From positions 1 to 64,000 of the forward strand of contig NC_033557.1 in NCBI RefSeq assembly GCF_001680005.1: a stretch of 64,000 nt of DNA. The letters run 5' to 3'. Source of the stretch: Plasmodium coatneyi (taxonomy: Eukaryota; Apicomplexa; Aconoidasida; Haemosporida; Plasmodiidae). Of the stretch, positions 57,876 to 64,000 are shown one piece after another (position 1 is the stretch's first letter; each line of letters begins with the position of its first letter). The notes below the pieces were generated by a model. It ran no database searches. It was not told the DNA's origin and saw nothing but the letters and a program-made list of their open reading frames with translations. Both the position numbers and the translations under genes were made by a program.

Positions 57876-59163
57876 AACATTGAATTAATGCATCACGGCG
57901 GAACTATAAGGAACAGCGAAGTTCATGGAGTTTGGAGGAAGGTGGAGTACTGTTTTTTCCTTCACCTATCCTCTTCTTTTTTCTTCTTTTTCCTTTTTTT
58001 TCCGTACGCTTTCCTTCCTGGTTCTGGAATTACTGATAGTTTTATTGTCCAAAGGTGAACACCGTTAAAATGAAAACTGTGTAAAATGTGTGAACACAGT
58101 TAAAATGAAAACTGTGTAAAAAGTATGAACACAGTTAAAAATGAAAACTGTGCAAAATGTGTGAACCCGGAATGAAAACTGTAAAAAATGTGAACACAGT
58201 TAAAATGAAAACTGTAAAACGGAAACTGTAAAGTGTAAACTGTAAAAATGTGAACAGACAGTTAAAATGAAAACTGTGTAAAAAGTGTGAACACAGTTAA
58301 AAATGTGAATACCGTTAAAATGAAAACTATAAAAATGTGGACAGTTAAAATGTGAACACAGTTAAATGAAAAACTGTGCAAAATGTGTGAACATAGTTAA
58401 AATGAAAAACTGTATAAAATGTGAACACTGTTAAAATGAAAAACTGTGTAAAATGTTAACACACTTGAAATGAAAACTGTGTAAAATGTGAACAGAGTTA
58501 AAATGAAAACTGTAAAAATGTGAACACAGTTAAAATGAAAATTGTAAAAATGTGAAACAGTTAAAATGAAAATTGCGAAAATTCGAAACAGTAAATTAAC
58601 AATCGTGAAGCATAAAAGTGCAAGGATGATTTCCGTTTTTGTGGTCGCTGCTCTGCGAAAAAAGTGCAACGTGCACTACCAGCAAGCGCGCGAAAAGCAA
58701 ATTACACCGCGTAAAATATTACAAAAAAAAAAAAAATATAATAAGCGAAAACCATCAAATAAAAAATTAATGTTGCGAAAAAAAAAAAATTAAAAATTCA
58801 ACGCACAAAAAAAAAAAAAGTTTTAAAGATTAAAAGAAAAAATTTACTAATCAAAAATAGCTAATGTAGAAATTACGCTCCGCCTAATTACGCGGAGTTT
58901 GATCACCTTCTTCGAAAATAATTTCTTAGTCTTTTTCTTTTTTCCTTCATTCTTTTACACTTCAATTTTTTTTTTTATTCTTTTTCTTCTTTTCTCGTTA
59001 TTTTAGTATTTTGTAAGGCTCTTCTTTTATATTTCATAATTTTATCGCAGATAATTCACCCTAACATTGCAAGTCCTTGTACAGTTCGGGAAGGAAGGGA
59101 TAATTATATGCTATAGTAATTTATATGCTTTCTTCGCCCTTTATTTTGTTGCTATTCCTTACT
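57876..59163. other. Convergent spacer between KIR-10 and KIR-11
   Basis: Contains the tandem repeat 58050-58600, then a short patch with more CG dinucleotides than its surroundings (58600-58720, 58870-58900), then T-rich DNA. An open frame at 58566-58793 is very Lys-rich and starts inside the repeat; not called. Confidence 0.65.
58050..58600. repeat. ~33-bp GTGAACACAGTTAAAATGAAAACTGTGTAAAA repeat
   Basis: About 17 irregular units. Each contains ACAGTT...AACTGT, a short inverted repeat, so units can pair internally. Located immediately downstream of the KIR-10 stop, so it would be in the KIR-10 3' UTR or just after it. Confidence 0.9.
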
Positions 59164-60467
59164 TTACCTTCTTCTGTTGGATGGTCGTGTACTAGTAGTG
59201 TATGGAATAGAATATTCTGATGTGCCTTCCTCTGTTGAATAATCTGCGCTGGAATATTCTGTTGAACTGTCCGTAAAAGCTTTTAATTCCTGCCTGACGG
59301 ACTTCCCCTTTCTGATTTTAGTAGAGGTGCCACGTATTCCATAAAATAAATTGGTATACTAAGAGGAAGGATAAAAGAAAGGAGGGGAGGAATGAAATAC
59401 ATACCACATACCATATATAACTGTAGGAACCTTTTTTTTATACTTATTATTCATTTAAAAATAATGCTGAAAAATTATTTTATTTATATTTTTACTATAA
59501 TTGTGATAATTACCTTATATAAAAAAAATAGGATGGTAGTAAGTCCGATTAGTGCAACTGCAGTAGATACAATAGGGGTAACAGTGGGGGTGTTCGCTGT
59601 TTCGGGGGAGGTTGCATTTGCTGCATTTAATGAACCAGCCCTGTCCTGGACCTTTTCCTGTGATTCCTTCTCTTGATGTGTACTGTCAGCATCCTTTATT
59701 CCTTCATCTTCCGCCGTACATACCAGTTTACACTCTAGGTCTAAACTAGCGTTATTCTCATAACACGGGAAATATTCTCTAAAAGTCTTACACGACGCAC
59801 TCCCGCTGTTGTCTGTACATCTCGTCCTCTCAGTTTTATAAGCGCTCTCTATTCTCTGTAGATACTCCTGATATTCCTTATCACACGGTTTCGGTGCCCC
59901 TCCTTCCCCTGTTAATTGTTGCTTTATAGTATCTTCATCCTCCTTATAATCAAACAATATTTTCGACGCTTCGAACACTTCAATACCATCATAAGTGTCC
60001 GAGAAACAGGTGCTCAATTCAACCCCATGGGTCTGTATTATCCCATGTATTTCATCCATCTTATCCTTGAAATTATCATCATCATTTGAATATATTGTAG
60101 ACAATATTTCACCCACATGGTAATAAAGAAATTTACATCCTTTTCTATATTCATCTCCCTTCCTCTCGATTTGTTCCAAATAGCAAAGTGCCTTCATGAT
60201 TTCAGTAACACTTTCTTTCAGTTTATCAATTCCTCCTAAGGCGGTCCTCACTCTTTTCATGGAGTTCACTTCATCACAGTTCCCGTTACCCTGCTTCAAT
60301 TTATTATATATTTTTTGTGAAGGTAATTGATTTAAACAAGGATCGCCCTCCGCCTGTAAATATGGAATTAGTAAGGGCATATATATATGCACATTTTTAT
60401 ACATATACATATGGAACATATTCAACCCACATTTCTTCTTCCCCCCCTCATTTGCACTTACCGCCAT
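59164..60467 (-). CDS. kir: KIR-11: KIR variant antigen
   Basis: Exons in coding order: 60462-60467 (M-A, then a perfect GTAAGT donor), 59514-60353, 59164-59358 (346 aa; phase 0). The frame upstream of exon 1 is open to an ATG at 60545, so exon 1 may instead be 28 codons. The domain starts AEGDPCLNQLPSQKIYNKL. The usual Y-Y-W-L-G block reads C-K-F-L-Y-Y-H-V-G-E, with the tryptophan replaced by His. I-L-F-D-Y-K-E-D-E and C-D-K-E-Y-Q-E-Y-L follow. The stalk is Glu/Ala/Thr-rich and the span is at about 262-282, ending in TILFFLYK. The short tail (64 aa) starts YTNLFYGIRG and ends EYSIPYTTSTRPSNRRR. Confidence 0.88.
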
Positions 60468-61398
60468 TTTTTCCCTTAATTTGGCTTTGCTTCCATATAT
60501 TTTTAATGCATAAACCTCTTCTGTACATGATACTTCTTTGTACATTGTGTACTTATCTTAATATTTGCTTTTAGTCTATCCTACCAGTTCTGGGAAGCAA
60601 TGCAATTATTCCTCAATTCCTCACACATCATTATAAACATACGATAACATTATGTATACTAAGTTCCTAATCCCTTCCACCCACACACACTTAAAAGTAT
60701 TCAAACCCGCCCTTCACCTTCCTTCCTCCTTTTCCTTCTTCCTAAGGATTTATTCCTTCTTCTCCTTCCTAAGGATGTATTCCCCTTCCTTCTCTTCAAG
60801 GAATCACAATTTTCTTCTAAAACTTGAATTGTACATATAAATTTATACGTACATTATTTACGTAAAAATATGATGTACTAAGTATAAAGGAAGGTTTAAG
60901 AATGAAAGAAGGAAGGAATGTTATTAGGTGGTAAGTTGTAGGAAGATGGTGTTAGGAGGAGTGACTCAATTTCCTTATTTATTACTTTTCCTTTCTATAT
61001 TATTACGCTCTGCGTTAGTTTGTGTATTATTATATTACACCTTCTATACACTTATTTATTCCTTCTTTTTAAAATGTAATTTTTTTCTTCCCTTCCTTTC
61101 TCACCCTAAAGTGAAAATTTTATAAATTGTGCTATTTGCATTATGGAAGCATATTCCATACACCCATTTAACATTCTTGCTAGAACTTCTGAACACAGTA
61201 CATATATATTTTATTCTATATTGAGTATTTCCCCTTTTCGTTCATTATTAAATATAGGTATTCATATATATATATAACTTTTTCTCCATTTTGTACAATT
61301 ACTGCAGTTAATTCGTTTATCAGTGGAAGTCACTGTAGTTGCTGCAGGGAGGACATTCTCCCTTTCCCCTTCTAAGTGTTACATTACGATGTGACGTT
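60468..61398. other. Intergenic region between KIR-11 and KIR-12
   Basis: AT-rich 5' flank of KIR-11, with a CTTCCTAAGGATTTATTCC duplication at 60735-60785 and TA tracts. No exon recognised apart from the possible longer first exon of KIR-11 (to 60545). Confidence 0.68.
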
Positions 61399-63586
61399 CT
61401 ATATGTTTTGATAACCAATATTCCGTGGACCCCCCTTCCTTGGTCTCCTGGGAGGTTGTGTATCATATTCAACAGAATCTACTGTGGTTGATTCTGCTGT
61501 GGAATATTCTGTTGCGTCTTCTGTCAGGTCCGATTCTGAGTATTCTTCTGAATCGTCCGTTAAATCGTCTGTTATTGTATCGTCCTTCAGTGTGTTGAAG
61601 TTATGCCGGACGGATCTTCTTCTGCTTCTTTTAGAGGAGTTACCTTTCTTAGGGAATAATGAAGTATACTATGATAGGAAAAAGGATAGAAATGTGTTAC
61701 ACTTATATATGTACATACCCCTATATATATGTAATACATTACATTCTATTTTTATTTTAAGTAGGAAAAAAAAATATTAATAAAATGTTTCCATTAGCGC
61801 TACATTTCTAAATTTATCGCTGTGTTATTTTACTTACTTTGTATAAAAGGAAACCCACCAAAGGAAGGGTTGCTGCTCCAATGGCAGGGGGTATAATAGT
61901 GGAAAGTGGTGGATCCGCTGAATGTGCTCCTGCAGCTGCTGCACTAGCACCAGAATCTTCCTGCTGCTGATCATTATGGGTCTGTCCAGATGCTTGAGTT
62001 TCAGTAGCTGCGAGAGGTGTTGTTTGAGCTTCTGCACCAAGAGATTGTGCTCTTCCTTCCTTTTCCCCCTGGTCACCTGCTGGTCCACGTTCACCTTCCT
62101 TATCTACTGGACCTACGGGGCCCGCTGGAGCAGTTTCCCCTCTTTCACCTCCTGAACCTAAAAAAAAAAGTAGCAACAAATGTATGAAATATAATGAAGA
62201 ATATATTATCCACCTAGGATGGGGTGGTGTTTAAGGTGGTTGTATGTGCACCATGCGGGGTGCAGGTGTTTCCCTTTCTTTTTTTGTATATGTGTGTGTG
62301 TTTCCTTTGTTTTCTTTGCTTCTTAAAATATTTTTTAACTAATGATACCTGTCTTACCTGCTTCAGGACCTGGTGGTCCAGGTGGACCCGCTTCACCCCC
62401 ATCACCCTTTTCACCTTTTGGTTCTAAAAAGAATGAATAGTAAAAAATATATGTAAAATATAATGAAAAAAATATTATCAACCTAGGGAGGGTGTGATGT
62501 GTGCACTCATAACAGGGGTGCATCCCTGTGCGTGCACCGTGGGGATCGTTTCACTTCTATTTTATGTTTCCCCTCCCCTTTCTTTCCATAGTAATAATAC
62601 ATACTTTGGGATTATAATATATTTGTTACCTCCTGCACCTGCCTCAGTTTGGTTACTTTCTCCACCGTTGGGACCCCTTGGACCATCTGGACCCCGATCA
62701 TCTGCTTCACCCTCTGTATTTAATGATTGTGCGGGTGTTTCCTCTGACTGAGTATGTGAGGCTGTTGCATGTCCTGACTGACTTCCAGCTTGATGCAGCG
62801 GACGCAATACGCGCGCAGCTTCCGCAGGCTTCGCTTCACCACACTTTATATCGGAAGGTGCCGTAAGTATTCCACCTACCCTTTTTCCGGTCATTCCACG
62901 GAACTCCTCACAGTAGTCTCCCCCCCCTCCCCCTGAGCAGTCTCTCAGTATTGTTGCATATGTAGTAACCAGTTCCCTCCAGTAATCAGCACATGGCCCT
63001 ACGCAGCCGTTGCGCATAGTTTGCATTTTACCCTTTAGGGTTCTGAAGGTTTTGGTATAATCGTATAATTTCTTTAATTCCCAAAACTGGTCTTTGTTTA
63101 TGTGCAGGCATATTTGTGGGCACTTCTTCGTATTGCCCAAATTTTCCATTTCACTGAAGATGCTACTCATAGTATTCTCGAAGTCTCCATCCTTCCTTAA
63201 CTCTGTTGACACTAGTTGTCCTATCCAATAGTAGAAAGTATAACAGTCCACTCCGAATGGTCTTGCTCTTCCACACTTCTTATTCATACTGCACCAGGCC
63301 TGCCCAATTTTCCTGCTTACATTCTTCGGATCTTCACAATCTGCTAGTACACCCTCCAACTCTCCTTGTATCTTTTCGCACTCATCCTTACAGTCACTCT
63401 TTCTTGATTCGTCATCGAGTTTTTTATAGTACAGTTCTTGCGAGCTCCTTCCTTCAAGACATGCTTTCTACAAATTTAATATTCATAATATACACGTTAC
63501 CCTATATGCACACATACATCAGTTCAATACATTATATATACATTGTATTGTACTAATATTATCTTTTTACTAACTTCACTTGACAT
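61399..63586 (-). CDS. kir: KIR-12: KIR protein with collagen-like mini-exons, 5 exons
   Basis: Exons in coding order: 63575-63586 (MSSE), 62630-63467, 62358-62423, 61838-62157, 61399-61668 (501 aa). Exons 2/3 and 3/4 join in phase 1 through a split Gly or Glu codon; the others join in phase 0. The domain starts KACLEGRSSQELYYKKL and has the C-Y-T-F-Y-Y-W-I-G-Q block and K-L-Y-D-Y-T-K-T-F. It ends in a Gly/Asp/Pro-rich stretch (DRGPDGPRGPNGG). The 66-nt exon 3 encodes PKGEKGDGGEAGPPGPPGPE. Exon 4 starts with Gly-X-Y-like units (GPVGPVDKEGERGPAGDQGE), then a Gln/Ala stalk and a span at about 391-412 ending in PLVGFLLYK. The tail (89 aa) starts YTSLFPKKGN and ends NIGYQNI. The collagen-like segment sits in the extracellular stalk just outside the membrane. 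Confidence 0.9.
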
Positions 63587-64000
63587 TTTTCCTATTTTCC
63601 TGTTGTAATACTTTGTTTTATAATAATTTCATCCTCCTATTTGTATATACCTTCCGTATATATTCCTCTGAAAGTACGTTTTTGATTATTCCTTCCTGCG
63701 CTTCATTTATACTTATGGTTATACACAGTACATTTTTTTTCCTCCTGTAGCAGTTATTTCCTTATTATTGAAATTAAATATAACACATGGGCATATGTAC
63801 TGAAGTTCTGCATACATTATTCATTCACCCATAATTGGCTTCTTCCATAATTTTAAGGGTCGTCCATAATAAAAATATAAGAAGAAGGAAGAATCATATA
63901 TTTTTAACTCCTACACTTACACAACATTCCATTTTTCCATCCTTAGCATTATAATTCTATATATATATTACTTATTTTTTACATATGATTATAATTCTTT
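63587..64000. other. 5' flank of KIR-12 to the window end
   Basis: AT-rich DNA with no recognisable exon. Presumably holds the KIR-12 promoter; no specific motif identified. Confidence 0.6.

Noticed and set aside
58566..58793. 75-codon Lys-rich open frame
   Set aside because: Starts inside the satellite and ends in poly-Lys from A runs; no domain and no KIR/SICA features.
1..64000. CD99-like host-mimicry stretches reported for some P. knowlesi KIRs
   Set aside because: I looked for such segments in the KIR domains by eye and could not support any; a database comparison with host proteins would be needed.

Overview
The window is the left end of a chromosome from a simian malaria parasite of the Plasmodium knowlesi / P. 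coatneyi group. Three things show this. It opens with about 645 bp of degenerate Plasmodium telomere repeat (AACCCTA/AACCCTGA). It carries SICAvar-type genes, each ending in the conserved SICA cytoplasmic domain. It also carries many kir genes (PIR superfamily). Having SICAvar and kir side by side is characteristic of P. knowlesi and P. coatneyi; the sequence alone did not let me choose between them. Intergenic DNA is AT-rich with TATATA and poly-A/T tracts. No housekeeping genes, tRNAs or rRNAs were seen.

Layout from the telomere inward: telomere; KIR-1 (739-1806, +), which has no first exon; a purine-rich repeat region; SICA-1 (3558-8289, +, 7 exons); KIR-2 (8927-10480, -); KIR-3 (12579-14044, -); a 4.5-kb gap; SICA-2 (18581-24024, +, 5 exons); an orphan KIR tail exon (24860-25138, -); two-domain KIR-4 (25933-28177, -); KIR-5 (29182-about 30632, -); KIR-6 (32252-33639, -); a two-exon exported-type protein with two membrane spans (35654-36614, -); KIR-7 (37527-38842, -); two-domain KIR-8 (39932-42338, -); a repeat-rich region; SICA-3 (45463-50383, +, 6 exons); KIR-9 (50894-52597, -); KIR-10 (56317-57875, +); KIR-11 (59164-60467, -); and KIR-12 with collagen-like mini-exons (61399-63586, -). 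I joined exons from GT/AG boundaries, conserved phase and paralogue comparison. Apart from KIR-1, whose 5' end is missing, every model gives a coding length divisible by three.

Shared logic. In SICAvar genes, cysteine-rich domain exons are joined mostly in phase 1 (some junctions are phase 0), followed by a membrane span and a separate cytoplasmic exon. In kir genes, a tiny exon 1 is followed by one (sometimes two) large cysteine-containing domain exons ending in a membrane span with the sequence F/L-L-Y-K, then a basic, Ser/Thr-rich tail exon usually starting YNLLPSW or YTPL/YKPW. SICA 3' ends converge on KIR tail exons in three similar cassettes (about 7-10.5, 23-25.1 and 49.4-52.6 kb). This suggests segmental duplication, with the KIR body lost in the middle copy.

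Both families are known surface or infected-red-cell variant antigens. The window is therefore a subtelomeric antigen-gene reservoir shaped by duplication, exon gain and loss, and minisatellite growth inside introns. The most unusual items are: a KIR whose collagen-like Gly-X-Y segment is built from duplicated mini-exons; a telomere-capped KIR with precise loss of its last intron; two tandem-domain KIRs; a 39-bp perfect inverted repeat; and a possible frame-neutral retained intron in SICA-2.
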